Position numbers and translations under genes: made by a program. Below, in pieces: positions 15,407-25,201 of a stretch of DNA of 64,000 nt. The stretch's first letter is position 1. Each line of letters starts with the position of its first letter. Source of the DNA: Novosphingobium mathurense (lineage in GTDB: Bacteria > Pseudomonadota > Alphaproteobacteria > Sphingomonadales > Sphingomonadaceae). Location of the stretch: the NCBI RefSeq assembly GCF_900168325.1, contig NZ_FVZE01000005.1:1-64000 (forward strand). Reading direction: 5' to 3'. The notes under the pieces were generated by a model. It had not been told where the DNA came from and did no database searches. It worked only from the letters and a program-made list of their open reading frames with translations.

Positions 15407-18049
15407 ATGAAAGGCTTTTCTGCAACCGCCGCCGCGGAGTTCTTCCGCGCGCGCGGAGCGACCACGGCGCGTCGCCGTCAATTCGAACGTGTTGGCCTGA
15501 TGACTGGCGTTGCCGCGGCGGCTTGTGTCTTGACGCCCGCCGCCATGGCCCAGGACGCTGAAGGCTCCACGCTTTCCGCCGACGAAATCATCGTGACCGC
15601 GACCAAGCGCGAGCAGACCTTGCAGGATGTGCCGGTCTCCGTTGCGGTAACCAGTGGCGCGACCATCGAGCGGGCGCAGGTGCGCGATCTGAAGGATCTG
15701 CAGACACTCGTGCCCTCGCTGCGCGTGAACCAGCTGCAAAGCTCGGCCAACACGAACTTCTACATCCGCGGCTTCGGCAATGGCGCCAACAATGCCGGGA
15801 TCGAGCCTTCGGTGGGCCTCTTCGTCGACGGTGTCTATCGGTCTCGCTCCGCCTCGATGATCGCCGACTTCCCGGACGTGGAGCGGATCGAAGTGTTGCG
15901 CGGGCCGCAATCGACGCTGTTCGGCAAGAATGCTTCGGCCGGCGTGATCTCCATCGTCACGATGAAGCCCCGGTTCGAACTCGGTGGCAATTTCGAGGCG
16001 ACTTACGGCAACTACGATGCCGTGACCTTCAAGGGCCGCGTCACCGGGCCGATCAGCGACACGATCGCGGTGAGCCTGGCCGGCGGGCTCAACAGGCGCG
16101 ACGGCATGGTCCGCGACCTTGGCACCGGCAAACGCACCAACGACCGCGACCGCTGGTTCACCCGCGGTCAGTTGCTGTTCGACAACCACGACAATCTGCA
16201 GGTTCGCCTGATCGGCGACTACGGCAAGATCGACGAGAACTGCTGTGCCGCGGTCAATCTGCGTCAGGCCCTGCCGACGGCGGCGATCTTCGCGCTGGGC
16301 GGCGCGGTGAACCAGCCGGACGAGAAATTCGACAACTTCACCTACAACAACCGGCTCTCGACCAACGACATCGAGAACTGGGGCCTTTCCGGGCAGGTCG
16401 ACTATGACCTTGGCGATGTCCAGCTGACCTCGATCACCTCCTATCGTCGCTCTAACATCGTGACCGACCAGGATTCCGACTTTTCGAGCGCGGACCTTCT
16501 GGAGCGCAATTTCCAGGACCTGCGGATCAAGACCTTCACCCAGGAACTGCGGGCGAACTTCGACCTTGGGGAGCGGGTCCACGGCCTTCTCGGCGCCTAC
16601 TACTTCAACGAGAAAATCGACCAGAACAACGAAGTCTTCTGGGGCACCGACGCACGCGGCTATGCCAATTTCCTCGTCCAAAGCCTTTCGGGCGGTGCGC
16701 TGAGCATCCCGACGCTGGAGACGACCTTCGGTGCGCTGGAAGGCGATCCGACGAAGTATGTCGGCACGTTCTATACGCCGGGCACCGGCCTGACCGAAGC
16801 CTACAAGCTCAAGAACGAGGCCTATTCGTTCTTCGGCCAGCTCGACTTCGAGGTCGCCCCGGGCCTGACCGTGACGGGCGGGCTCAACTATACCCACGAC
16901 AAGAAGCGCTTCGCGACCGGAACGACATCGGACGATACTTTCGCGAGCATTGATCTGGATGCCGCGGCTTACGCGCCTTTCCGTCAGGTGCTGCTGTATC
17001 AAGGGGCGCTCCAGCAGGGTTTTTCGGCGAGCGACGCCGCCAATTACGCGGCAGCCAATGCCAACAACCCGGCTGCCAATCCGCTCGCCCCGCTGCGGGA
17101 TCTGCAGTACTTCCCGCCGTTCATGAACGTGCCCAATGCCGTGGAAGCCGGCAAGGTCGGCGACGGCGATTTCAGCTTCACCGCTCGCGTTGCCTATGAC
17201 CTGACGCCTTCGGTGAACGTCTATGCCAGCTTTGCGACGGGCTACAAGGCGGCCTCGGTCAATCTCTCGCGCGACAGCCGTCCGACCGCGACCGATCTCG
17301 CCGCTTTGCGACAGCAGGGGCTGGCCGTCACCAACCTGCGGGCTGGCAGTCGCTATGCCAACCCGGAGGATTCGACGGTCTACGAAGCCGGCCTGAAGGG
17401 GGACTGGGGCCTCGTTACCGCCAACCTTGCGGTGTTCAAGCAGACCATCAGGAACTTCCAGTCGAACATCTTTACCGGTTCGGGATTCCTGCTCGCCAAT
17501 GCAGGCAAGCAGTCGGTCTTCGGCATTGAGTTCGAAGGCACGGCAAAGCCGGTCGAGCCGCTCCTCCTGAGCCTGTCGATGACCTACCTCGACGGCAAGT
17601 ACAACAGCTTCGTGGCGTCGGGCGTGGGCGATATCAGCGGTTCGACGCCGCCGGGATATTCGCCGCTCTCGGTCACCTTCGGCGGCCAGTACACGCAGGA
17701 GATCGGCAACGGCGATGCTCTGATCCTGCGCAGCGATTATCACTACGAAGCGCCGTTCATGCTGGTGGAGGGCCTGCCCGGGCTGACTGTGACGGATACG
17801 AGCGGAGCCATCGTCGATGCCACCGCCGCGATCCAGGCGGCGCGCGACTTCAAGCAGGACATCAATGAGCTGAGCGCCTCGCTGACTTATGCGATGGCGA
17901 GCGGCGTCGAACTGTCGGTATGGGGCCGCAACCTGCTCAACGACCGGACGATCCTGCAGATATTCGACAGCCCGGCGCAGCCTGGCTCGATTTCCGGCTA
18001 CCCGAACCAGCCGCGCACTTACGGCGTGGCGGCGCGCTATCGCTTCTGA
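15407..18049 (+). CDS. TonB-dependent outer-membrane receptor
   Basis: An 880-residue receptor with a signal sequence (VGLMTGVAAAACVLTPAAMA), a TonB-box-like DEIIVTATKR, a plug domain (PVSVAVTSGATIERAQV ... NFYIRGFG, VERIEVLRGPQSTLFGKNA) and a 22-stranded barrel ending in an aromatic residue (AARYRF). The plug and LRGPQSTLFGKN signature match the large sphingomonad FecA/CirA-like family used for plant-derived carbohydrates, aromatics or siderophores; the ligand cannot be read. The ATG at 15407 follows a GCGAGGA ribosome site; longer in-frame starts are less likely. No iron box was recognised upstream. A terminator follows at 18110-18145. Confidence 0.93.
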   Translation: MKGFSATAAAEFFRARGATTARRRQFERVGLMTGVAAAACVLTPAAMAQDAEGSTLSADEIIVTATKREQTLQDVPVSVAVTSGATIERAQVRDLKDLQTLVPSLRVNQLQSSANTNFYIRGFGNGANNAGIEPSVGLFVDGVYRSRSASMIADFPDVERIEVLRGPQSTLFGKNASAGVISIVTMKPRFELGGNFEATYGNYDAVTFKGRVTGPISDTIAVSLAGGLNRRDGMVRDLGTGKRTNDRDRWFTRGQLLFDNHDNLQVRLIGDYGKIDENCCAAVNLRQALPTAAIFALGGAVNQPDEKFDNFTYNNRLSTNDIENWGLSGQVDYDLGDVQLTSITSYRRSNIVTDQDSDFSSADLLERNFQDLRIKTFTQELRANFDLGERVHGLLGAYYFNEKIDQNNEVFWGTDARGYANFLVQSLSGGALSIPTLETTFGALEGDPTKYVGTFYTPGTGLTEAYKLKNEAYSFFGQLDFEVAPGLTVTGGLNYTHDKKRFATGTTSDDTFASIDLDAAAYAPFRQVLLYQGALQQGFSASDAANYAAANANNPAANPLAPLRDLQYFPPFMNVPNAVEAGKVGDGDFSFTARVAYDLTPSVNVYASFATGYKAASVNLSRDSRPTATDLAALRQQGLAVTNLRAGSRYANPEDSTVYEAGLKGDWGLVTANLAVFKQTIRNFQSNIFTGSGFLLANAGKQSVFGIEFEGTAKPVEPLLLSLSMTYLDGKYNSFVASGVGDISGSTPPGYSPLSVTFGGQYTQEIGNGDALILRSDYHYEAPFMLVEGLPGLTVTDTSGAIVDATAAIQAARDFKQDINELSASLTYAMASGVELSVWGRNLLNDRTILQIFDSPAQPGSISGYPNQPRTYGVAARYRF

Positions 18050-18109
18050 GGCGAAGGCGCAGGCTGACCCGCGGCAAGGGAGGAGACGCGGGACCGGCTG
18101 ACCGATGCA

Positions 18110-18145
18110 GGGGTGCGAAGCCAGGCGGTTTTGCATCCCTTTTTT
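18110..18145 (+). terminator. rho-independent terminator after the TonB receptor
   Basis: A 13-base stem (18110-18122 with 18127-18139, closed with three G-U pairs) and a four-base loop, followed by six T's at 18140-18145, about 60 bases after the receptor stop. Confidence 0.75.
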
Positions 18146-18251
18146 CTGCGTCGGGCCTTCTGCTCCTGCGTCTCGCCCGCTGCCAGGGCGTTAACTTGCC
18201 GGAGGAGTGAACTGGACTATAGTGCGGCAATTCTATCGAGAGGGGCCCTAC

Positions 18252-18707
18252 ATGATCGAATACATGTTCATGCCGTTTCGGCGCTACGCCGAATTCTCCG
18301 GCCGTTCGCGGCGCATGGAATACTGGGCTTTCACCCTGCTCAACGTCATCGTCATCGCCCTGTTGGGGGTTCTGGCCGGCGTGATGGGCCTGTCGTTCTC
18401 GGCCTTGGCTGGCGGCGATGTCACCGGGGCCCTGTTCAGCGCGGGAACCATGCTGCCGCTCGCCCTGATCGGCATTTACGGTCTTGCGGTGATCGTACCA
18501 AGCATCGCGGTCACGGTTCGCCGCCTGCATGACCGCGACATGAGCGGCTGGTGGTACCTGGGCTTCATCGTCTTGAGCATGGTGCCGCTGGTCGGCTTCA
18601 TCGCGAACATCGCGCTGATCGTGATCATGTTCCTGCCCGGCACGCCCGGCCCGAACCGTTTCGGCGAAGATCCCAAGGACCCGACGGGGGCGCAGGTCTT
18701 CGCCTAA
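18252..18707 (+). CDS. DUF805 membrane protein
   Basis: A 151-residue inner-membrane protein. The N-terminal FRRYAEFSGRSRRMEYW box, the VRRLHDRDMSGWWYL loop and the C-terminal GTPGPNRFGEDP are the DUF805 hallmarks; three or four membrane helices lie between them. The function is unknown. The ATG at 18252 has GAGAGGGG six bases upstream and is preferred over the in-frame GTG at 18207. Its stop overlaps the stop of the convergent ABC permease gene (TAA/TAG sharing two bases). Confidence 0.85.
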   Translation: MIEYMFMPFRRYAEFSGRSRRMEYWAFTLLNVIVIALLGVLAGVMGLSFSALAGGDVTGALFSAGTMLPLALIGIYGLAVIVPSIAVTVRRLHDRDMSGWWYLGFIVLSMVPLVGFIANIALIVIMFLPGTPGPNRFGEDPKDPTGAQVFA

Positions 18708-21226
18708 AGCTCCCTGAGCGCGCGCGCCGGTTTCGCCCGCAGGAGCGGCAGCGAACCGGCGAGCGCGAAAGTCAGGATGAGGGCAAGCCCGGCGCACAGC
18801 ACTGCGATGACGCGGGGCCAGTCGGGCAGCCATTCGAATTCGAACAGCTTGACGATCACCGCCCAGGCCATGGCGCTGCCGCTTGCCAGCGCGACGAGGG
18901 CGAGGACCAGCGCGATCAGGCCGTATTCCGCCACTTGCAGGGCCAGAAGCTGGGCCCGGCTCGCGCCCAGCACACGCAGGATCACGTTGTCATAGGTCCG
19001 GCTGGCGCGCGCGGCGGCGATGGCGCCGAACAGCACTGCCAGCCCCGCCAGCACTGCAACCGATGCCGCGGCAAGGATCGCGACCGACATCTGGCCGAGC
19101 AGATCTCGCGCCTCGCGCAGGATGCTGCCGGTCTCGATGACCGAACTCGACGGGAATGCGCGCGCCAGCTTCGGCAGCAATCCTGCGGTCGACGTGCCGG
19201 GTGGCACTTCGATGGTTGCGGCCAGCTTGTGCGGCGCATCGGCAAGGGCATTGGGTGAGAAGACCAGCACGAAGTTGAAGCCCATCGTGTCCCAGTCGAT
19301 CCGGCGCAGCGCGGCGACCTTCGCGGTCCGTTCCACGCCGAGCAGGCCGATGGTCACGTAGTCGCCCACCTTGAGGCCGACGATATTGGCGAACTCCTCG
19401 TCGAGCGAGACGAGCGGCTCGCCGCGATAGAGCTCGGGCCACCATTTGCCGGAGGTCACCGTGCTGCCGTCGGGCACGTTCACCGAATAGGTCAGGCCGC
19501 GTTCGCCGCGCAGGGCCCAGGCGCCCTCGGGAATCTCGTCGAGGTCGGATACGCGCGTCATGTGGTCCCTGGGGCCATAGGCGATGATCCGTCCGCGCAT
19601 GTTGGGCACCAGCTTCAATCCGGCGCCAGGGACGGTCTGCTCGACGGCATTGCGGAATTCGCCAGCGCGGTCCTGCGGCACGTCGAGCACGAAGAAGTCC
19701 GGCGCGCGTGCCGGCAAGGTGCGGCGGATATTGGCATCAAGGCTGGTCTGGACCCCGGCGATAAGGACGAAGGCAGAGAGGCCGAAGCCGAGCGCGGTGA
19801 CCAGTGCGCCGGTCTGCGCGCCCGGGCGGTGCAGGTTCGCCAGTCCGGCCCGCAGCATCGGGTTGGCAGGCCGTGGCAGGCGTCTTGCCAGAAATCCGAT
19901 GCCATGGCCGAGCAGCGCCAGAATGCCCAGCATCAGCGCCGCGCCTGCCAGGAAGCCGGATGTTACCATCGGCTGCGCGGCATTGAGCAGGGCCAGGGCG
20001 ACAATCGCGGCAAGGCCAAGGCCGACCGGCAGCAGCAGGGCCTTGCGGTCGGCCGAAAGCGGCGACACCCGCGCGCGCATCAGCGCCATCGCCGGGAAGG
20101 AACGTGCCCGCGCCAGTGGAGGCGCGGCAAAGACCAGCGCGACGAGGAGACCGTAGGCCGCAGCCGTGGCGAGGGCCACGGGGGACACGGTGAAGCCCGT
20201 GTCGACCGGCAACAGGGAGCCGAGCGCCTCGGCCAGCAGCGGCGTGACCAGCACGCCCGCCAGCAGCCCTGCAAGACTGCCCGCCAAGGCGGCGACGCCG
20301 ACTTGCAGCAGGTAGATCCGCGCGATGTCGCCGCTGGTCGCGCCCAGCACCTTGAGCGTGGCAATCGAGTTGCGTCGGGCCTCGAGGTAGGAGGAAACCC
20401 CGCCACCGATTCCGATGCCCGCGATGACGAGCGCGGCCAGTCCGACGAGGACGAGGAATTCGCCCATGTGGCGCACGAAGCGCTCGGTCGAGGGCGCGGC
20501 CCGGTCGCGGGTGCGGATTTCGAAACCGGCATCGGGGAAGCGCTTCTCGATCTGCCCCTTGACTGCGTCGGGATTGCGTCCGCCTTTCAGCTTGAGGCGG
20601 ATCGCGCTGCGGTACATGGCACCCGGCGCGGTCAGTCCGGCGCGTTCGGGCAGGCCGATGGCCGAGATCGCGGTGTCGCCCAGCGAGAAGCCTTCGCCGA
20701 GCTGTTCGGGATCGGAAGCGATGATCCCCCCGACTTTCTGCGGCTGGCCGCCCAGCCGGAAGCTGTCTCCCACTTTCACGCCCAGCCGCTCGGCCGTGCC
20801 TTGCGCGATCCAGACCGTCCCCTCGGGCGGTGCGCCGACCTTGCGTCCGTCGCGCAGGGTGAGTTTGCCGTAGAGCGGCCAGTCCCCGTCGACTGCCTTG
20901 AGGGCCACCGGGGCGGTGAGATCGCCCCTCTGGGCAATCGCCTGCATGCGCAGGCCATTGGAAATCGTGCCGAGCGGTTGCAGGACCTTGCGTTCGGCCT
21001 CGGTCAGCCCGCGCTGCCAGACCCGCAATTCGACGTCACCGCCCAGGATCTGCCGCCCGCGCGTTGCCAGTTCGCTCTCGATCGAGCCGGTCAGCGTGCC
21101 GATGGCCGCAATCGCGCCCACGCCCAGGAACAGGCAGACGAGCAGCAGCCGCAGCCCCTTGAACCGCGCCGAAAGATCGCGCCGCGCGATGGTCCAGGCA
21201 GTTGCCCAGGGCAGGCTTGCGCTCAT
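18704..21226 (-). CDS. FtsX-type ABC transporter permease (YbbP-like)
   Basis: An 840-residue MacB/FtsX-superfamily permease with the long YbbP layout: an N-terminal helix after WTIARRDLSARFKG, a periplasmic domain (IESELATRGRQILGGDVELRV), a central block of helices, a second periplasmic domain and three C-terminal helices. These systems are thought to move lipids or lipoprotein-linked cargo out of the inner membrane, not to import. The ATG at 21226 overlaps the ATPase stop (ATGA). The opposite strand has a long open frame caused by GC-rich codon bias. The ATPase and divergent TesA-like gene are its standard partners. Confidence 0.93.
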   Translation of the reverse strand: MSASLPWATAWTIARRDLSARFKGLRLLLVCLFLGVGAIAAIGTLTGSIESELATRGRQILGGDVELRVWQRGLTEAERKVLQPLGTISNGLRMQAIAQRGDLTAPVALKAVDGDWPLYGKLTLRDGRKVGAPPEGTVWIAQGTAERLGVKVGDSFRLGGQPQKVGGIIASDPEQLGEGFSLGDTAISAIGLPERAGLTAPGAMYRSAIRLKLKGGRNPDAVKGQIEKRFPDAGFEIRTRDRAAPSTERFVRHMGEFLVLVGLAALVIAGIGIGGGVSSYLEARRNSIATLKVLGATSGDIARIYLLQVGVAALAGSLAGLLAGVLVTPLLAEALGSLLPVDTGFTVSPVALATAAAYGLLVALVFAAPPLARARSFPAMALMRARVSPLSADRKALLLPVGLGLAAIVALALLNAAQPMVTSGFLAGAALMLGILALLGHGIGFLARRLPRPANPMLRAGLANLHRPGAQTGALVTALGFGLSAFVLIAGVQTSLDANIRRTLPARAPDFFVLDVPQDRAGEFRNAVEQTVPGAGLKLVPNMRGRIIAYGPRDHMTRVSDLDEIPEGAWALRGERGLTYSVNVPDGSTVTSGKWWPELYRGEPLVSLDEEFANIVGLKVGDYVTIGLLGVERTAKVAALRRIDWDTMGFNFVLVFSPNALADAPHKLAATIEVPPGTSTAGLLPKLARAFPSSSVIETGSILREARDLLGQMSVAILAAASVAVLAGLAVLFGAIAAARASRTYDNVILRVLGASRAQLLALQVAEYGLIALVLALVALASGSAMAWAVIVKLFEFEWLPDWPRVIAVLCAGLALILTFALAGSLPLLRAKPARALREL

Positions 21227-21936
21227 GCCGGCATCGTGTCGCTGGCGATGCGCCCGTCGGCGATGGTGACGATCCGCTCGCAATGGCTGGCAAGGTTTTC
21301 GTCGTGGGTGATGATCAGCAGTGTCGCGCCGCTTTCCTCGCGCCGGGCGAAGAGCAGGTCGATGATCGTCGAACCGGTTCGAGCATCGAGATTGCCGGTC
21401 GGCTCGTCAGCGAAGACCAGTGAAGGCCGCGCGGCGAGGGCGCGGGCGATGGCCACGCGCTGCTGTTCACCGCCGGACAATTGCGCGGGATAGTGGGTGA
21501 GGCGATGGTCGAGGCCGACGGCGGCCAGTTCCTCTTCGGCGCGCTGGCGGGCCGAGGACATCCCGGCAAGTTCCAAGGGTGTCGCCACGTTTTCCAATGC
21601 GGTCATCGTCGGCAGCAGGTGGAAGGCCTGCAGGACCACGCCGATGCGGCCGCGCCGGGCACGGGCCAGCGCGTCCTCGTCCATCCCGGCGAAATCCTCG
21701 CCGGCAACCGACAAACTGCCCGAACTTGCCCGTTCCAGTCCGGACAGGACCGACATCAGCGACGACTTGCCCGAGCCGGACGGGCCAAGCAGGGCAAGGG
21801 TCTGGCCTTGCGGCACGGTCAGGTCGACACCCTTGAGGATTTCGACGGCGCTGCCTCCGCTGCCCAGCGTCAGGCGCAGGTCACGGGCAACGATAGAGGC
21901 GTTGGAATGTCGGGAAAGGCTTGTCACCGCCCCCAT
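21223..21936 (-). CDS. ABC transporter ATPase (YbbA/LolD-like)
   Basis: A 237-residue ATPase with Walker A GPSGSGKSS, Q-loop VLQAFHLLPTMTALENV, signature LSGGEQQRVAIARAL, Walker B LVFADEPTGNLD and H-loop ITHDENLASHC. It is the YbbA/LolD type that pairs with FtsX-like permeases. The ATG at 21936 is chosen; a TTG four codons earlier and a GTG three codons later are possible. It is divergent from the TesA-like gene, leaving only about 37 bases for both promoters. Confidence 0.93.
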   Translation of the reverse strand: MGAVTSLSRHSNASIVARDLRLTLGSGGSAVEILKGVDLTVPQGQTLALLGPSGSGKSSLMSVLSGLERASSGSLSVAGEDFAGMDEDALARARRGRIGVVLQAFHLLPTMTALENVATPLELAGMSSARQRAEEELAAVGLDHRLTHYPAQLSGGEQQRVAIARALAARPSLVFADEPTGNLDARTGSTIIDLLFARREESGATLLIITHDENLASHCERIVTIADGRIASDTMPA

Positions 21937-21973
21937 ATGGGATAGCAAAGGGCGATCCTACAAGGAGAAAGCC

Positions 21974-22756
21974 TTGCGCGCACTGACAATTTCCCTGCTC
22001 ACGCTCCCGCTGGCGCTCGCCGCCTGCGACAAGGCCGCGACGCCGCCGGTTGCCGAAGAGACCATGAGTGCGCTCGAAGCGCCGCCGGCCATCCCGGTCA
22101 TGGGACCGGAGCGCCCGATCCTCGCCTTCGGGGATTCCCTGCTTGCCGGATACGGTCTCAACGATGGCGAAAGCTATCCCGACCGGCTCGAGCAGGCGCT
22201 GCGTGGGCGCGGCATCAATGCGCGGGTCATCAATGCCGGGGTTTCTGGCGACACCACCGAGGCCGGGCTGGAGCGGCTGGACTTCACACTGAGCAGCCAG
22301 AAGGAAAAGCCCGAACTGGCCATCATCAGTCTGGGCGGTAACGACATGCTGCGTGGGCTGCCCCCGGCAACGACGCGCAACAACCTCGAAGCGATCCTGC
22401 AGCGCCTCAAGCAGGAGAACATCAAGGTTGTCCTGCTCGGCATGCTTGCCGCGCCGAACCTGGGCAAGGACTACGCGGCGAAGTTCAACCCGATCTATGC
22501 CCAACTCGCGGAAAAGTACGACGCGGCGCTGGTGCCCTTCTTCCTCCAGCCGGTGATCGACAAGCCGGACCTGATGCAGGAGGACCACATGCATCCGACC
22601 GCGCCTGGCGTGGATGCCATCGTGACGGCGACGGTGGACGATGTGGCCGATGCCCTGCCGACCGGCGCGGAAGCCGAAGCTTCCGAAGCGGCGCAGGGTG
22701 ACGAGAAGGCCGTGCCGCCAATCGCCTCTGCCGGTGAGGAGAGGATTGCGCCCTGA
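21974..22756 (+). CDS. tesA: TesA-like SGNH arylesterase, lipoprotein
   Basis: A 260-residue exported esterase. The start is a TTG at 21974, set by AAGGAG six bases upstream; no ATG is in frame before the mature protein. The signal LTISLLTLPLALAAC ends at a lipobox Cys. SGNH blocks: FGDSLLAGYGL (catalytic Ser), the GVSGDTTEAGL glycine block, SLGGNDMLRG (Asn) and DHMHPTAPGVD (Asp-His). The family cleaves short acyl or lysophospholipid esters in the periplasm. A divergent YbbAP transporter next door is the classic arrangement. The acidic C-terminal tail of about 35 residues is extra. Confidence 0.9.
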   Translation: MRALTISLLTLPLALAACDKAATPPVAEETMSALEAPPAIPVMGPERPILAFGDSLLAGYGLNDGESYPDRLEQALRGRGINARVINAGVSGDTTEAGLERLDFTLSSQKEKPELAIISLGGNDMLRGLPPATTRNNLEAILQRLKQENIKVVLLGMLAAPNLGKDYAAKFNPIYAQLAEKYDAALVPFFLQPVIDKPDLMQEDHMHPTAPGVDAIVTATVDDVADALPTGAEAEASEAAQGDEKAVPPIASAGEERIAP

Positions 22757-22803
22757 TCTCAGGCATCATCCCTGCGCAGGATGGGCGGGTAAAGCCGCTC
22801 CTC

Positions 22804-23898
22804 TTACCCCAACCGGCGGACCGCGCCGGCCCGGACTTCCCAGACGGCGGCTTCGGCCGCAATGGCATCGAAGGGAGCGAGTTCGGTTCCGGTCAGCCAG
22901 ACCTGCGCTGAGCCCGCGCGCAGGCGGTCGAACAGGGCTTCGCGGCGCACGGGGTCGAGATGGGCGGCAACTTCGTCGAGCAGCAGCAGGCGCGGGCGGC
23001 TGCCGCTGGTATCTTCCAGCAGCTGCGAGTGGGCGAGCGTGATTGCGATCAGCATAGCCTTCTGTTCACCGGTCGAGCACTCGGCGGCGGCCTGGCCCTT
23101 GCCGGCCATGGTCACCGCCACTTCGTCGCGGTGCGGGCCGGTCAGGGTGCGCTGTGCCGCCCGGTCGCGCGGCCGTCCCTCCCGCAAGGCGCGGGCCAGG
23201 GCGTCTGCCTCGATCGGACCGCCCGGCTGGTAGGCGAGCGAGGGGCGCGCGAAGGGAGAATCCGCCAGGGCCATCAGCGTCGCGTCGAGCTGGGCGACGA
23301 GATCCGCACGGGCAGAGGCGACGGCCGCGCCGGCTTCGGCGATCTGAAGCTCGATGGCATCGAGCCAGCGCGAATCGGGCGGCATGTCGTCGCAGAGCAG
23401 GCGGTTGCGTTCGCGCAGGGCATTTTCGAGGCGGGTCGCGTGCCCGGCATGGTCGGGCCGCACCGCCAGCACCAAGCGGTCGAGGAACCGCCGCCGCGCC
23501 CCGGCTCCTTCGACGAAAAGGCGGTCCATCGCGGGGGTCAGCCAGCCTATGGAGAGCCATTCGGCCAGCCTTACCGCCGGAGCTTCGGCGCCGTTGATCT
23601 GGACGAGGCGGCGTCCGGGGCGCTCGGCGGAGACGCCGGTGCCGAGCCGGACCGGTTCTCCATCCGGCGTCATCAGGGAGGCGCTGACGGCAAAGCCGCC
23701 TTCGCTGCCTTGCGCGGGCATGTCGGCAAGGCCAGCCCGGCGCAGGCCGCGCCCCGGGGCCATCAGCGAGATCGCTTCGAGCACATTGGTCTTGCCCGCG
23801 CCGTTCTCCCCGACCAGCAGGTTGAACTGCGCCGTGCCTTCCACCGCGGTCTCGCGATGGTTGCGGAAACGGGACAGGAGGATGCGGTCCAGGGCCAT
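22804..23898 (-). CDS. recF: DNA replication and repair protein RecF
   Basis: A 364-residue SMC-like ATPase that helps load RecA at gaps. It has Walker A GENGAGKTN near the N-terminus, the RecF GPHRDEV motif, signature STGEQKAMLI and Walker B LLLLDEVAAHLDPVRR. The length is normal. As in many alphaproteobacteria it is not next to dnaA/dnaN. It converges with the TesA-like gene and lies 51 bases after the yhhQ start side on the same strand. Confidence 0.95.
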   Translation of the reverse strand: MALDRILLSRFRNHRETAVEGTAQFNLLVGENGAGKTNVLEAISLMAPGRGLRRAGLADMPAQGSEGGFAVSASLMTPDGEPVRLGTGVSAERPGRRLVQINGAEAPAVRLAEWLSIGWLTPAMDRLFVEGAGARRRFLDRLVLAVRPDHAGHATRLENALRERNRLLCDDMPPDSRWLDAIELQIAEAGAAVASARADLVAQLDATLMALADSPFARPSLAYQPGGPIEADALARALREGRPRDRAAQRTLTGPHRDEVAVTMAGKGQAAAECSTGEQKAMLIAITLAHSQLLEDTSGSRPRLLLLDEVAAHLDPVRREALFDRLRAGSAQVWLTGTELAPFDAIAAEAAVWEVRAGAVRRLG

Positions 23899-23949
23899 CG
23901 CCCGCGTGCCTAGCCGCTCAATGCCGTCATTGCGACCCCGCTTGCAGGC

Positions 23950-24759
23950 TTACACCGCTTCCGTCTTGGCGAAGGGGTTGAAGTCGGTGTTGTCGTCATA
24001 GACGTCCACGCCCTCGCGCCGCTTGAGGAAGCCGACGACAAGGTAGGTGGCAGGCGTCAGCACCGCTTCCCACAGCGTCTTGATGATCCATTGCGTCAGC
24101 GCCAGCATCGCGACCGTGTGCGGCGTGAAACCGGGAACGCCGAGGAAGGCGAGCGGATAGAACAGCGCGCTGTCCACGCCTTCGCCGAAGATCGTCGAGC
24201 CGATCGTGCGCATCCACAGGAAGCGGCCCGCGGTCAGCACCTTCATCCGCGCCAGCACGAAGGAATTGACGAATTCACCGGCCCAGAACGCGACCAGCGA
24301 GGCGAAGACGATCCGCGGCGTTTGCCCGAAAATCGCGTAGTAGGCCGCCTGGTTGGGCGCAGTCACTTCCTTGCCCGCGACCATGTAGCTGGCCGAGGCA
24401 AGCGCCCAGTCCGGCGCTGCGGGAATGTTGACGACCACCAGCGACATGACGACCATGAACAGCAGCGCGAAGAATCCGGCCCAGATGCACCGGCGTGCAT
24501 TGGCGTAGCCGTAGACCTCGGTCATCACGTCGCCGATGATGTAGGAAATCGGGAAAAACAGCACGCCCGCCCCGAACGTGATCGTGCCTACCAACGGCAG
24601 CGCGACCTGCGCCTGCTTGGCCGCCCCGATCAGGTTCGACAGCAGCAGGATCACCACGAAGGCGGTCATCACGTAGTCGAAATAGCGGAAATGGCGGCGG
24701 GCGCCGGTTTGTCCGTCGAGACGGGTCAGGTTGCGGTGCGCGTCGGGCTGCGTGCTCAT
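23950..24759 (-). CDS. yhhQ: queuosine precursor transporter YhhQ family
   Basis: A 269-residue inner-membrane protein of the VUT/YhhQ family, which takes up queuosine precursors for tRNA modification. After a 25-residue cytoplasmic lead come six hydrophobic segments. Family features are FDYVMTAFVVILLLSNLIG, the charged FFPISYIIGDVMTEVYGYANARR, and the FWAGEFVNSFVLARMK / TIGSTIFGEGVDSALFYP repeats. The start is the ATG at 24759. Confidence 0.93.
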   Translation of the reverse strand: MSTQPDAHRNLTRLDGQTGARRHFRYFDYVMTAFVVILLLSNLIGAAKQAQVALPLVGTITFGAGVLFFPISYIIGDVMTEVYGYANARRCIWAGFFALLFMVVMSLVVVNIPAAPDWALASASYMVAGKEVTAPNQAAYYAIFGQTPRIVFASLVAFWAGEFVNSFVLARMKVLTAGRFLWMRTIGSTIFGEGVDSALFYPLAFLGVPGFTPHTVAMLALTQWIIKTLWEAVLTPATYLVVGFLKRREGVDVYDDNTDFNPFAKTEAV

Positions 24760-24858
24760 CTCCTGTGCGTAACCTGCAACGCCGTGCAGGCAAAGGGGAC
24801 TTTCAACAGGACTCGCGGTTTGCGCGGCGCAAGAACCGCGCTATGGGGACCCGCGTGC

Positions 24859-24935
24859 GCGCCCGTAGCTCAGCTGGATAGAGCACGAGCCTTCTAAGCT
24901 TGGGGTCGCAGGTTCGAACCCTGCCGGGCGCGCCA
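24859..24935 (+). tRNA. tRNA-Arg (anticodon UCU)
   Basis: A 77-base gene including the encoded CCA. It has acceptor stem GCGCCCG/CGGGCGC, D-arm GCTCAGCTGGATAGAGC, anticodon stem CGAGC/GCTTG with loop CTTCTAA (anticodon TCT), T-arm GCAGG/CCTGC with TTCGAAC, and discriminator G. Confidence 0.96.
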
Positions 24936-25201
24936 TTTCCTCGCGAGATTCAGTCCTCGGCTGTGGGGCGATTGCGAATTTTCGATCCTGAAGATGCGCT
25001 TGCAGGCCACGTGCGATGAACCGCGGCGGTCGCCGCCAGGCCATGTCCGCGTCGATGATTTCGACCCGGTCGATGGGGATGCAGGGCGGCAGGCCAGGGA
25101 TTGGGGCAAGGTCGCGGACGGAGGCGAAGCGATAATAAATCGCAGTCGTATTGAAGCGAAATCCTATTGAAGTCGGTATCGGGCTCGTCGATAATGTTGC
25201 G

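Noticed and set aside
15188..18136. 982-codon open frame antisense to the TonB receptor
   Set aside because: It is the GC-skewed shadow of a clear receptor gene; the translation has no recognisable domain and runs through the receptor promoter.
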